Positions 1 through 8,803 are shown, numbered from the stretch's first letter. The stretch: 64,000 nt of DNA from an uncultured Eubacterium sp. (GCA_947088865.1 CAMUHY010000006.1:83649-147648), one strand, 5' to 3'. The notes: generated by a model not told the origin, from the letters alone. A program made the numbers and translations.

Positions 1-76
1 AAATCACTCTGTCAATTATATCGAATTTTTAATAAAAAATCAAGAACACGAACAACTATAACATGAAAGGATTTCT

Positions 77-1216
77 ATGAAAGTAATCCACAAGGTATTT
101 GAACCTGCAATATTACCTGAAGATATCCATTTTTTACTTCAACTGGCATTTCCAGATACCAATTATACGATTTCGGATTTATTGTTTTGGGATATTGAGA
201 CAACAGGATTTTCCGCCAAAAACAACATATGTTATCTTATTGGCTTTGTATACTACAAACAGAACAAGTGGAATTACTGTCAATTTTTTGCAGAGCTTCC
301 AGAAGAAGAACCAGACATTATCAATCATTTTTCTTCCCTTTTAAAACAATATAAAATTATTGTACATTTTAATGGAGATGGTTTTGATATTCCTTTTTTA
401 AATACAAGAAGTCAGCTTTTAAAATTAGATATTGATTTTTCTTCAATATTACATATGGATTTATATCAATATGCTAAAAAAGCACACAAGCTTTTAAAAC
501 TTGAACAATATAAGCAAAAAAATATAGAACGTTTTATAGGTATCAACCGAACAGACCGCTTTGAAGGCGGTGATTTAATTGATGTATATCATATTTTTGT
601 CCAAAAAAAGAGATTAAATAAAGAAACTCAACAGGAACTATCCGCACTGCTGTTTCACAATCAAGAAGATATTTGCGCTCTCCCTCCATTAAGTACTATT
701 GTGCGGTATTCTTTGTTACCTGAAATCATTGCATTTTCAACATTGGGGTATTCTTTAAATGACACAAAAGACTTTGCAGGACATATCGTTAAAGAATTAA
801 CATTTACAGCCTCTTTGCCTAGTTGTATGCCTGCCGCAACCTCTTATGGCAAAGGACCTTTTTACATAAAATTATATGACCATATATTAAAATTACGAGT
901 AAAGCTCCATCAAGGAGAATTGCGGCATTTTTATAAAAACTATAAAGATTACTACTATCTTCCCTCTGAAGATATGGCTATCCATAAAAGTGTATCTTTT
1001 TATGTTGATAAAAACTATCGCATACAGGCTAAAGCTTCCACCTGCTACCTTCGCAAAAAAGGACTCTTTGTCCCTCAAACAAGAGATGTTATATTGCCTG
1101 AATTTATAGAAAATATAAGCGATAAAACAAGCTTCTTTGAATTTACAACAAGTTTTTGTGAGAATGAAGAACAAGCTAAAAATTACATAAAAACCATTAT
1201 CAAGGATATTTTATAA
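77..1216 (+). CDS. YprB-type ribonuclease H-like exonuclease
   Basis: The 379-residue protein carries a DEDD-type RNase H-like 3'-5' exonuclease fold. The first metal-binding motif DIETTG starts at residue 39, followed by HFNGDGFDIPFL near residue 95 and NQEDI near residue 200. This arrangement is that of the YprB/RNase_H_2 family, found widely in Firmicutes; its substrate is not established and a role in nucleic-acid turnover is assumed. A GAAAGGA ribosome binding site precedes the ATG. The C-terminal part beyond residue 230 has no recognisable domain. The gene converges on cheR and is separated from it by a palindromic element. Family assignment is secure, substrate unknown. Confidence 0.85.
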   Translation: MKVIHKVFEPAILPEDIHFLLQLAFPDTNYTISDLLFWDIETTGFSAKNNICYLIGFVYYKQNKWNYCQFFAELPEEEPDIINHFSSLLKQYKIIVHFNGDGFDIPFLNTRSQLLKLDIDFSSILHMDLYQYAKKAHKLLKLEQYKQKNIERFIGINRTDRFEGGDLIDVYHIFVQKKRLNKETQQELSALLFHNQEDICALPPLSTIVRYSLLPEIIAFSTLGYSLNDTKDFAGHIVKELTFTASLPSCMPAATSYGKGPFYIKLYDHILKLRVKLHQGELRHFYKNYKDYYYLPSEDMAIHKSVSFYVDKNYRIQAKASTCYLRKKGLFVPQTRDVILPEFIENISDKTSFFEFTTSFCENEEQAKNYIKTIIKDIL

Positions 1217-1271
1217 AAATTATTTTTCGCGTCAAAATATAATCCATAACAATATATCTTGTATAAAAACA

Positions 1272-1373
1272 ATAGGGCTGTCGCATTAAAGATTAAATGT
1301 ACAAGATAGCACTTTCCCTTATCAGGAAAAATTCGACTTGCTTGCATCAAACTTTCTTAATGTGACACCCTAT
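1272..1373. repeat. TIR-bounded palindromic element (MITE-like)
   Basis: About 102 bp bounded by ATAGGGCTGTCGCATTAA and TTAATGTGACACCCTAT, an imperfect inverted repeat. The GGGCTGT ends resemble the two elements at 8303-8400 and 47763-47860. It lies between two convergent genes and could also act as a terminator. No coding potential is seen. Confidence 0.55.
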
Positions 1374-1439
1374 GATTAAAAAAAATATCTGTTGTATATA
1401 CCTGCAAATTTACAAAATAAATCTAGGACAATGCTTCCA

Positions 1440-2228
1440 TTAACATTCCCGTACTTTTCTGTAAAAAAACAATTTATCAAACTCATATCCCAAATCTCTA
1501 TGATTAATAATCTGTTCTGTATTTCCTACAAATAAACACCCATTGACAGGCATAGAGCGATTAAACTTTTTATAAATTTCACGCTTGGCATCTTCTGTAA
1601 AATAAATGACAACATTTCGGCATACAATCAAATGACAACCTTGTGGATAGCTATCTGTAAGGAGATTGCTCTTTTTAAATTCAACACACTTCTTTACATC
1701 ATCGCTAATCTTAAAAAATTTATCCCCCATCTTTGTAAAATATTTTTTCTTGTACTCATCTGGAAGACCTTTAAGACTTGCCGCTCCATAAACGCCATCT
1801 TTTGCCTTCTCAAGCACTTGGTCGTCAATATCCGTTGCAAGAATATGTATCTTACTCATAGGAACTTTCTTGGCAAGCACCATCACAAGGGAATATGGTT
1901 CATCACCTGTTGAACAAGCTGCACTCCATATTTTAAGCTTATCGCCAAACTTGCTCATTAAATCTGGAAGAATAACATTCTCAAGCGTCTGCCATAAAGC
2001 AGGATTGCGGTAAAACTCCGATACATTAATTGTCAAATAATTGACAAATTGGTCTAACTTTTCTTTATCCGTTGTCAAAGCTTTGCTATAACTGTCATAT
2101 CCATTAAACTTATTGCGCTCGATAAGCGACTCAATCCTTCTTTTCATCTGACGTTCTTTATAGGCATTAAGGTCAATTCCTGTATTTTTCAACACAAATA
2201 CTTTAAAATCTTCGTAATCTTTAATCAT
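1440..2228 (-). CDS. cheR: CheR chemotaxis methyltransferase
   Basis: The 262-residue protein is a full-length CheR-type S-adenosylmethionine-dependent protein-glutamate methyltransferase, which methylates chemoreceptors in the cytoplasm during adaptation. The N-terminal helical CheR domain (residues 1-75) is followed by the SAM-binding motif WSAACSTGDEPYS (about 100-112) and the hallmark VCRNVVIYF (about 203-211), close to the canonical FCRNVLIYF. The start has an AGAGGG ribosome binding site. It lies downstream of the MCP and the TRAP-type binding protein on the same strand, about 260 bases after the MCP, so it may methylate that receptor. Confidence 0.93.
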   Translation of the reverse strand: MIKDYEDFKVFVLKNTGIDLNAYKERQMKRRIESLIERNKFNGYDSYSKALTTDKEKLDQFVNYLTINVSEFYRNPALWQTLENVILPDLMSKFGDKLKIWSAACSTGDEPYSLVMVLAKKVPMSKIHILATDIDDQVLEKAKDGVYGAASLKGLPDEYKKKYFTKMGDKFFKISDDVKKCVEFKKSNLLTDSYPQGCHLIVCRNVVIYFTEDAKREIYKKFNRSMPVNGCLFVGNTEQIINHRDLGYEFDKLFFYRKVREC

Positions 2229-2486
2229 ATACCCTCTTTCTGTTAATATACATTATTTTTATTTTTTTACAAACAATATATTAACTGTATTTTTATACAA
2301 ATCTTTTTGTCTGGAATATTACCAAGACATCAATGTGACTATTGTACCATAAATTTATATGAATTGACATATTAAATATTCAAAAATTTTTGAAAATTCA
2401 AAAAGTTGTTTATGTGTTTACTTAAAAATCCAACCATCGGATGTTTGTTCAAAGGACATTCCCAATCCGTTTGCTGCTTAATAAGG

Positions 2487-4580
2487 TTAAATTTTGAAAG
2501 CATTGACAGCTTCTGTGAGTTCTTCTGCCCTGCCCTTAAGCTCCAATGTCGAATCGTGAAGATTATTTACCATTGTAATCTGTTCTTTGAGCGATTCATT
2601 AACGGTTGAAACCGATGCGGCTGTTTGCTCCGAAACTGCTGATATACTCTGTATTGCTGACAATGTATCATTTCGGTGTCCTTCCATACTCTCAATAATA
2701 TTTTCCAACTCTGTAATTTCATCAACAAGATTTTGCAGATATTCGTTCATATCTCCAAATACGTGAATGGTATTACCCACCGTTTCAGACTGTTTCGACA
2801 CAATCACCTCAGCCTCAGATGCCACTCTCACCGTATCATTTGCATATTCTTTAATCTGCTCCATCACGCCTTGAATTTGATTTGCCGCCTCAATCGTTCC
2901 ATCAGACAAAGAACTAACCGACTGCGCAACTACTGCAAATCCTTTTCCTGCTTCTCCGGCTCTTGCCGCCTCAATAGAAGCATTGAGCGCAAGCAGACTT
3001 GTCTCATTGGCAATGTCATTAATCATTTCCACAAATTTCTCAACCTGTGAAAGACTGCCTTCCAAATTCTTAATATTTTCCGTTACATTTTTTGTAATAT
3101 TCGTCGTATCCGCCGATTTATCAGATAAATCATCCATTGTAGATATACCGCTTGCAATAACCTTCTTTGTATTGCCTGTTATATAATCCATTCGTTTCAC
3201 GCTCTCTACTGCGCTGCTTATGCGCTCTGATAATTCATCCATCTGAATAAGGCAGTTTTGTGCATCCTGAACCTGACGTCCCACGCCTGAATCCATCTCA
3301 TCCACCGCAACAGAAATCTGTCTATTAGAATTATTAAGCACTTCGGAAGCATTAGAAAGACTTTGCGTAGAAGATGAAACATTTTCTGTTGTTTTTAGTA
3401 CCTGAACTATAAGATTTCTGGAATTTTTTATCATATTTGACACACTCTTTACCAGTATCTTAAATTCATCATTTCGTTCTCTTATGCTTACGGTTAAATC
3501 ACCATCTGATACAGCTTCCAGTCTATTGCTAATCTGTCTGATAATTGATGCAATTCCTACAATAATAAATATTCCTACTGCCAATGCGATTAAACATGCC
3601 ACACAAACCATAAAAATGGTAATTCCTCTGATGGAACTTGCACCTGCCTTCACCAAATTCATTGGCACCATCGCACAGATTGCAGAACCGTTTTGATAAC
3701 TTTTACTGAGCATAAATAAATACTGCTGTCCATTATAAGTAACATAATCAATTATTGTTGCCGCCGTTTCATTCATAGCCTCTGTATAATAAGATTGCTG
3801 TACAAACGAAAAATCACTATCCTTTACAATTGTATCATCTTGAAGCAAAAGTTCTCTTTTATCCGCTGTAATAAATGCTGAAATACTGCCTTCTCCCAAA
3901 CCTAAATTGCGGAGTATATTGGCAATCGCATTGCTGCTGTAATCCACCACAATGCAGGCACGTTTTGTTGTCATAGGACGTATGTATGAACAGGCATAGT
4001 CGTCTTTAGAATAATCCCTATAACTTGCAGACAACACTTCATCCACATAATCATGGGAACCGACCCAGCTTCCGCGAAGCGACTGCAAACATGCCGCTTC
4101 ATTTTTTCCTTCCAAATCCTTATAAAATCCAGAAATCTTTATATCACTGCTATGTGTTGATATAACCTCCAGACTATTGCCTGGAATAATATACATATCC
4201 GCAACAAAACCGTTGCCTTTTTGTTTTACATTTAAATTAACCGATACCTTTTCTGCAATCTCGTGTCTTGTCCACTCATTATATACAGAACCCGTAGCCC
4301 ATCTTACAAGGTCTGTGTCATAATAAAGCTGCTCTGATTCTGACACGGCTGATTGAAATCCAAAATCCAAATATTCCACAGCCATCGACATAGCCTTTGA
4401 CATAGAATCCTCATAATTGCGTGTCATTCCGGATGCCGCCAATGAATAAGCGACCATTCCGATAATTATGGTACATACCAATGGAATGGCAAAACCAATA
4501 ATCAACTTTACTTTAATTCCCACATTAAATGGATTCTTTTCATTTTTATTTCTTTTTATTATTTTATCACCATTATTCAA
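2487..4580 (-). CDS. Methyl-accepting chemotaxis protein
   Basis: A 697-residue transmembrane chemoreceptor. One N-terminal membrane helix (about 23-49) is followed by a large extracellular sensor region of about 270 residues (probably dCache-like), a second helix (about 318-345), a HAMP domain and a cytoplasmic signalling domain. The hairpin tip is DIANETSLLALNASIEAARAGEAGKGFAVVA, the classic MCP core (positions about 535-565). The segment after it, QSVSSLSDGT, departs from the usual DEVRKLAE, a possible local specialisation. Initiation is at TTG, because an AAGGAGG lies 8 bases upstream and no ATG is in frame there. The gene starts 19 bases after the TRAP-type binding protein, so the pair is almost certainly co-transcribed. 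Confidence 0.93.
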   Translation of the reverse strand: MNNGDKIIKRNKNEKNPFNVGIKVKLIIGFAIPLVCTIIIGMVAYSLAASGMTRNYEDSMSKAMSMAVEYLDFGFQSAVSESEQLYYDTDLVRWATGSVYNEWTRHEIAEKVSVNLNVKQKGNGFVADMYIIPGNSLEVISTHSSDIKISGFYKDLEGKNEAACLQSLRGSWVGSHDYVDEVLSASYRDYSKDDYACSYIRPMTTKRACIVVDYSSNAIANILRNLGLGEGSISAFITADKRELLLQDDTIVKDSDFSFVQQSYYTEAMNETAATIIDYVTYNGQQYLFMLSKSYQNGSAICAMVPMNLVKAGASSIRGITIFMVCVACLIALAVGIFIIVGIASIIRQISNRLEAVSDGDLTVSIRERNDEFKILVKSVSNMIKNSRNLIVQVLKTTENVSSSTQSLSNASEVLNNSNRQISVAVDEMDSGVGRQVQDAQNCLIQMDELSERISSAVESVKRMDYITGNTKKVIASGISTMDDLSDKSADTTNITKNVTENIKNLEGSLSQVEKFVEMINDIANETSLLALNASIEAARAGEAGKGFAVVAQSVSSLSDGTIEAANQIQGVMEQIKEYANDTVRVASEAEVIVSKQSETVGNTIHVFGDMNEYLQNLVDEITELENIIESMEGHRNDTLSAIQSISAVSEQTAASVSTVNESLKEQITMVNNLHDSTLELKGRAEELTEAVNAFKI

Positions 4581-4599
4581 ACCAGCTTCCTCCTTGAAC

Positions 4600-5679
4600 T
4601 TATTGCGCTCTTCTTATCATTTCCAAATAAGACCTAAGACCATTGGCGTCTGCATAACTGTCTTGAATCGATATTGCAGGTTCTTTAAAAGCTGCAATAT
4701 CCATTTTAGAGTAATCCGTCACGGTTGCTCCCTCAGCAATGCACTGCGCCTTCGAGCTATCCATCATATCGTATGTCACAGAGCGTTCTTTCAGCGTTGC
4801 AGCAAGTGCCGCCGTATCAATCCAGTTTTTTTGTTCACTTGTAAGTTTATCGTAAAAATCACCATTCATAATAAATAAACGCGTTGTATAGTCATGATGC
4901 GTCTCACAGATATACTTACCATTTGCCGTAGTGTGATGCTGTTTCAGCATAAGGTTGGTATAGTCATTTTCTGCACAGTCAACCTCTTTGTTTTTAAGCG
5001 CATCATACAGCACGCCCCAGCCGATATTTACTGGCTGCGCACCAAGTCCTGTCCAATATTCAGATACCACGCCTGAAGTCTGTGTACGAATGGTCATTCC
5101 CTGTACGTCTGATGGTGTTGTAATTGGTTTCATACCATAATAATCCCTGACGCCTGCCGACCAATAACCCATAATACGATATTTATTATTTGTCTTTTGC
5201 AAAATGACATCTTTCATGGCAGACCCAAACTCTCCGTCCATAGCCGCCTCCCAATGGCTAAATCCATTAAACAGATAAATAAGCGAAAGCATATTTACTT
5301 CTGATACGCCAGCCGATGACATATTGCCCGGAGAACATACCGCCATTTGAATTTTTCCGCTGTCTAACATATTCACAAGTTCTGCTTCATCTTCTGACAA
5401 ATCACCGTCACTGCATGTTACCTTAATCGTTCCCCCTGAAAGTTCTTCTGCAACCTCCTTAAATGTTTCTAATCCAAAATGATATGGATTATCCTTCGAT
5501 GTCTGATTTGATGCAATCGTCAATTCCAGTACCTGTTTGCCTGAATTATCACTGTTTGCCTCATTTGCATCCGTAATCGAGCCAATTGTTCTTCTTTTTG
5601 AATCAACCCCGCATCCCCACACGGAAACTGCAATTAACCCTACGGATAACACTAGTGCCAAGAGTTTATAACCTCTCAT
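4600..5679 (-). CDS. TRAP-type (DctP) solute-binding lipoprotein
   Basis: The 359-residue protein has a lipoprotein signal peptide (MRGYKLLALVLSVGL, then VSVWGC as lipobox) and a DctP-family solute-binding domain. The segment GMTIRTQTSG contains the conserved arginine that binds the carboxylate of organic-acid ligands in this family. GGAGG lies 9 bases before the ATG at 5679, which I prefer to an upstream GTG. DctP proteins normally feed DctQM permeases, but no permease gene is adjacent; the next genes encode an MCP and CheR. The protein may therefore present a carboxylate (possibly a uronate, given the pectin genes) to the receptor. Family assignment is firm; the chemosensory role is inferred. 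Confidence 0.88.
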   Translation of the reverse strand: MRGYKLLALVLSVGLIAVSVWGCGVDSKRRTIGSITDANEANSDNSGKQVLELTIASNQTSKDNPYHFGLETFKEVAEELSGGTIKVTCSDGDLSEDEAELVNMLDSGKIQMAVCSPGNMSSAGVSEVNMLSLIYLFNGFSHWEAAMDGEFGSAMKDVILQKTNNKYRIMGYWSAGVRDYYGMKPITTPSDVQGMTIRTQTSGVVSEYWTGLGAQPVNIGWGVLYDALKNKEVDCAENDYTNLMLKQHHTTANGKYICETHHDYTTRLFIMNGDFYDKLTSEQKNWIDTAALAATLKERSVTYDMMDSSKAQCIAEGATVTDYSKMDIAAFKEPAISIQDSYADANGLRSYLEMIRRAQ

Positions 5680-5872
5680 AAATTTTTTCCTCCACACCAA
5701 AAATTTATATACAAAATATTGTATATATTTACGCTTATAATATCATTTTTCATAAATAATAACAATATATTTCATCTTTAATTAAAAATAATGCCTATAT
5801 TTTTTAGATTGACAAATAATCATAGGATGTTTATATTTATTATTAATTATAATGAAAGAAGAGGTTTTTATA

Positions 5873-6514
5873 ATGAGAATTGCACTAATTAACGAAAATA
5901 GTCAAGCTGCAAAAAATGAATTAATTTACAATACATTAAAAAATGTAGCCGATTCCAAAGGATTTACTGTTGACAACTATGGTATGTACTCTGCTGAAGA
6001 CAATGCACAGCTTACATATGTACAAAATGGCATACTTGCCGCTCTTTTACTAAACAGCGGCGCTGCTGATTTTGTAGTGACAGGCTGTGGCACAGGAGAA
6101 GGCGCTATGTTAGCACTCAATTCATTTCCGGGTGTTATCTGCGGACATGTTGTAGACCCTTCTGATGCTTATATGTTTATGCAAATTAACGACGGCAATG
6201 CAATTGCCCTTCCATTTGCAAAAGGATTTGGCTGGGGAGCTGAATTAAATCTTACTTATATTTTTGAAAAATTATTTGAAGGTGAACCAGGCGGCGGCTA
6301 TCCTAAAGAACGTGTTGTTCCAGAACAGCGAAACAAAAAAATTCTTGACGAGGTAAGAAAAGTTGCATTTAAAGACAGTTTAGTGGACATTCTTAAAAAC
6401 CTTGACCAAGACCTTGTTAAAGGCGCTGTTGCTGGCGATAAATTTCAAGAACTTTTCTTTGCCAACTGCAAATGCGATACCATAGCAGAATATGTTAAAA
6501 GCCTTTTAGCATAA
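5873..6514 (+). CDS. RpiB/LacA/LacB-family sugar isomerase
   Basis: A 213-residue protein of the RpiB/LacAB fold, seen from the N-terminal MRIALINENSQAAKNE, the VTGCGTGEGAM segment (the family's anion-binding loop with Cys) and GHVVDPSDAYMF. It is longer than typical RpiB (about 150 residues). Longer members include streptococcal DhuI, which isomerises 4-deoxy-5-ketouronate released by polysaccharide lyases. Because a secreted pectate lyase and a pectinesterase lie nearby, the same reaction is plausible here, but a pentose- or hexose-phosphate isomerase cannot be excluded. The start at 5873 is chosen over 5852 because AGAAGAGG sits 9 bases before it. Confidence 0.82.
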   Translation: MRIALINENSQAAKNELIYNTLKNVADSKGFTVDNYGMYSAEDNAQLTYVQNGILAALLLNSGAADFVVTGCGTGEGAMLALNSFPGVICGHVVDPSDAYMFMQINDGNAIALPFAKGFGWGAELNLTYIFEKLFEGEPGGGYPKERVVPEQRNKKILDEVRKVAFKDSLVDILKNLDQDLVKGAVAGDKFQELFFANCKCDTIAEYVKSLLA

Positions 6515-6535
6515 TACTATCATTGTTTATTAAGC

Positions 6536-6565
6536 TAAGCGGATATTCGCAATCCGCTACGCTAC
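6536..6565 (+). repeat. 30-nt dispersed repeat, copy 1
   Basis: A 30-base stretch containing the palindromic core GCGGATATTCGCAATCCGC. An identical copy occurs in reverse orientation at 60407-60436. Both copies are intergenic and close to gene ends. Confidence 0.7.
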
Positions 6566-6609
6566 TTTCTTGATAAGGTTAAAATATTTTTCAAAAAACA
6601 AAAAATAAG

Positions 6610-6668
6610 CTCTTCTTTAAGCAGACAAGATAACAATTGATACTTGCCACTTAAAGAAGAGTTTTATT
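6610..6668. terminator. Long hairpin terminator between convergent genes
   Basis: CTCTTCTTTAAG (6610-6621) and CTTAAAGAAGAG (6650-6661) form a perfect 12-bp stem followed by TTTTATT on the plus strand. It probably ends the isomerase transcript and may also serve the opposite gene. The 28-base loop is long for a simple terminator. Confidence 0.55.
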
Positions 6669-6709
6669 CTATATAAACACCATTATTTCATTTATAAAAC
6701 ATTTACATG

Positions 6710-7129
6710 TCATTTTTTAATATATTGTATCATTCCAGGTCCCAGTGAATCAGTTGGTCTGGCAATAAATCCATGCTTTTTATAAAATGCCTCTCTGCCC
6801 TTTGCACACATCAGACAGAGCATCATATTTGTATTTTGTGCTGTTATACCATAGACAAACGACTTTAACTGTTCAATAATATGACTTCCAATGTGCATTT
6901 TCTGGTATTCAGGAATCACGATTAAATCCTGAATATAACTAATCACTGCACCATCGCCGACCACTCTGCCCATTCCAATTGGTTTTTCATCATCAAATAC
7001 CGTCACAATTTTAAGACTGTTATTTAATGCAGTTTGCGCTTGTTTTTTGTCTAGCTCTACCCAACCTACACATTTTCTTAAAAATAGATAAATGTCTACA
7101 TCTGTACAATCTTCTTTATAGTTTATCAC
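6710..7129 (-). CDS. GNAT-family N-acetyltransferase
   Basis: A 139-residue single-domain GNAT. The acetyl-CoA-binding core is IQDLIVIPEYQKMHIGSHIIEQL (about 66-88), matching the GNAT motif V-x-P-x-x-[QR]-x-x-x-[IL]-[GA]; the C-terminal AFYKKHGFIARPTDSLGPGM is typical of small acetyltransferases. The start is GTG, with GGGAAAGG about 8 bases upstream. The substrate cannot be told. It is a single gene between a terminator and the divergent pectinesterase. Confidence 0.85.
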   Translation of the reverse strand: MINYKEDCTDVDIYLFLRKCVGWVELDKKQAQTALNNSLKIVTVFDDEKPIGMGRVVGDGAVISYIQDLIVIPEYQKMHIGSHIIEQLKSFVYGITAQNTNMMLCLMCAKGREAFYKKHGFIARPTDSLGPGMIQYIKK

Positions 7130-7287
7130 ATCTGTACCTTTCCCAAATATAATATTTGTATAAAACTGTTGCCAGTATACTCTTATTTTATTAAAATGTC
7201 TATAAGGTCATTTTACACTTTCTGTTAAAGGAAAAGTGAATCATTGCCAAAGAATACGCACAAATAACATAGAAAGAAGGACATATT

Positions 7288-8226
7288 ATGATTACGGTTG
7301 CAAAAAACAATTCGGGCGATTTCCAATCCATACAATCCGCCGTCAACAGCCTTAAAGAACAGGGAGGAATCATATACATAAAAAATGGTATTTACAAAGA
7401 ACGTGTTGAAATTACAACAGACCATATTACACTGATAGGTGAATCGGCAAGCGACACCATTATAACATACGATTACCACGCTTCTATGTTAATGGAAGAC
7501 GGCACAAAACGCGGCACATTTCGCTCCTATACTTTTTTAGTACATGCTAACCATTTTAACGCATTTAATATCACCTTTGAAAATTCATCTGGATTTGGAA
7601 AGCAAGTCGGACAAGCGATTGCTGTATATGCGGAAGGTGATTATATCACCTTTAAAAATTGTCGTATACTAGGTCATCAAGATACATTATTTACGGGTCC
7701 TCTGCCAAAAAAAGAAAATATGCCAGGCGGTTTTGTCGGTCCGACCGAGTTTAGTAAACGATGTGTTGGAAGGCAGCTTTATGAAGATTGCTATATTTGT
7801 GGGGAAGTTGATTTTATTTTCGGAAGCGCAACTGCCTACTTTAAAAATTGCGAACTCTATGCACTCAATCGAAATGAACCTATTAACAGTTACTATACTG
7901 CTCCTTCGACCTATGAAGAACAAAAATATGGTTATGTGTTTGAACATTGCAAACTGACTGGAAACTGTCCTGACAAAACCGTTATGCTTAGCAGACCATG
8001 GCGAATCTATGCAAAAGCCGTTTTTATTCAATGTGAAATGTCTGGGCAAATTACGGATGAAGGATTCCATGATTGGAACAAAAAAGAATCCCACAACACT
8101 TGTTATTATGCTGAATATCAATGTTTTGGCGAAGGCTACAAACCTGATTTAAGACCCCATTATATTCGGCAGCTTACAGACAGTGAAGCTTTAGAATACA
8201 CAAAAGAAAATGTATTAAAATGGTAA
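7288..8226 (+). CDS. Intracellular pectin methylesterase (CE8)
   Basis: A 312-residue carbohydrate esterase family 8 protein that would de-methylesterify galacturonan. Signature motifs are present: GQAIAVYAEGD, GHQDTLFTG (catalytic Asp132), VDFIFG (nucleophile Asp175) and SRPW (Arg236, Trp238). No signal peptide or cell-wall anchor is visible, so the enzyme should act in the cytoplasm on imported methylated oligogalacturonides, as seen for other gut Clostridia that degrade pectin in two stages. The start has an AGAAGGA ribosome binding site. Length is that of a bare catalytic domain. With the isomerase 0.8 kb upstream and the pectate lyase at 20-22 kb it points to a pectin-utilising organism. 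Confidence 0.92.
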   Translation: MITVAKNNSGDFQSIQSAVNSLKEQGGIIYIKNGIYKERVEITTDHITLIGESASDTIITYDYHASMLMEDGTKRGTFRSYTFLVHANHFNAFNITFENSSGFGKQVGQAIAVYAEGDYITFKNCRILGHQDTLFTGPLPKKENMPGGFVGPTEFSKRCVGRQLYEDCYICGEVDFIFGSATAYFKNCELYALNRNEPINSYYTAPSTYEEQKYGYVFEHCKLTGNCPDKTVMLSRPWRIYAKAVFIQCEMSGQITDEGFHDWNKKESHNTCYYAEYQCFGEGYKPDLRPHYIRQLTDSEALEYTKENVLKW

Positions 8227-8302
8227 AATACAAATAATTGCAATACATTTTGCCATTTGCTTATAATCTTATTGTGTTTTTAGACATTTTTTTTACAGGA
8301 AA

Positions 8303-8400
8303 GAGGCTGTTGTAAAATAGATATTTTATGCTATATAGTAATTATAAGGATAAAATAAAACTATATATAGTACTTAAAATTCTTTTTACAACAGCCCTTT
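8303..8400. repeat. Approx. 98-bp palindromic element (MITE-like), copy 1
   Basis: Ends GAGGCTGTTGTAAAA and TTTTTACAACAGCCC are inverted repeats, and the interior (about 65 bp, very AT-rich) is itself partly self-complementary. A second element with the same ends is at 47763-47860. No ORF is present. It follows the pectinesterase gene and may double as its terminator. Confidence 0.65.
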
Positions 8401-8448
8401 TTAATTTTAATAAATTTTTATAACAAACCTATTTTTACACAAATCAAA

Positions 8449-8526
8449 TAATAGACATCTGCATTTTATATAAACATGACATTGTTTCCTTTGCCTTGTT
8501 TTAACATAAAATTCAGATGTCTATTA
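8449..8526. repeat. 21-bp inverted repeat next to the retron RNA
   Basis: TAATAGACATCTG plus ATTTTAT (8449-8469) pairs with its complement at 8506-8526 with a single mismatch, separated by 36 bases. It lies 14 bases beyond the end of the putative retron RNA in that RNA's own direction. It could terminate or process that transcript, or be an unrelated small palindromic element. No U-tract follows on the minus strand. Confidence 0.5.
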
Positions 8527-8540
8527 CCTTAAGTCCTATA

Positions 8541-8736
8541 TTCGATTTTCTGCAAACAAACATATATTCTGTTCGGACACTTTAGCACGGTGCGGTACTA
8601 GTGCGTTTGCGCCGAAGGCTACTGTCTAAACGCACTAGTACCGACTACCGTGCGAGTGACGCCGAACATTGTGGTGTAATGATTACAATATAACAACCTT
8701 GGAGCTTCCCCAAAGCATTTAGACCAGAAAATCGAA
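8541..8736 (-). ncRNA. Putative retron msr-msd RNA, divergent from the RT operon
   Basis: Read on the minus strand: TTCGATTTTCTG (8736-8725, a1); a G that could be the branch nucleotide; stem-loops CTTTGG/CCAAGG (8715-8697) and TGTAAT/ATTACA (8687-8675), together msr-like; then a long hairpin (8667-8571) with paired blocks of 6 (GTTCGG), 3, 7 (GCACGGT) and 15 bp (GGTACTAGTGCGTTT) and a 19-base loop, msd-like; then CAGAAAATCGAA (8552-8541, a2), perfectly complementary to a1. This order is the standard retron RNA layout. On the plus strand the order would be reversed. A TTGACA promoter at 8773-8746 would start transcription within a few bases of a1. Orientation and function are inferred. Confidence 0.72.
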
Positions 8737-8745
8737 CTTGCCTAA

Positions 8746-8773
8746 ATTGTATCATATATTTTACAAATGTCAA
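8746..8773 (-). promoter_or_regulatory. Promoter for the retron RNA
   Basis: On the minus strand a perfect -35 TTGACA (8773-8768) is followed after 16 bases by TACAAT (8751-8746). Transcription would begin around 8738-8740, two to four bases before the a1 repeat of the putative msr-msd RNA. Confidence 0.65.
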
Positions 8774-8803
8774 CTGTATTTTTAGCAAATTTTAGTAAAC
8801 TGC

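Noticed and set aside
8541-8736. Retron RNA read on the plus strand
   Set aside because: On that strand the long hairpin would come first and the short stem-loops last, opposite to msr-msd order, and the upstream sequence has no convincing promoter. It is not fully excluded.
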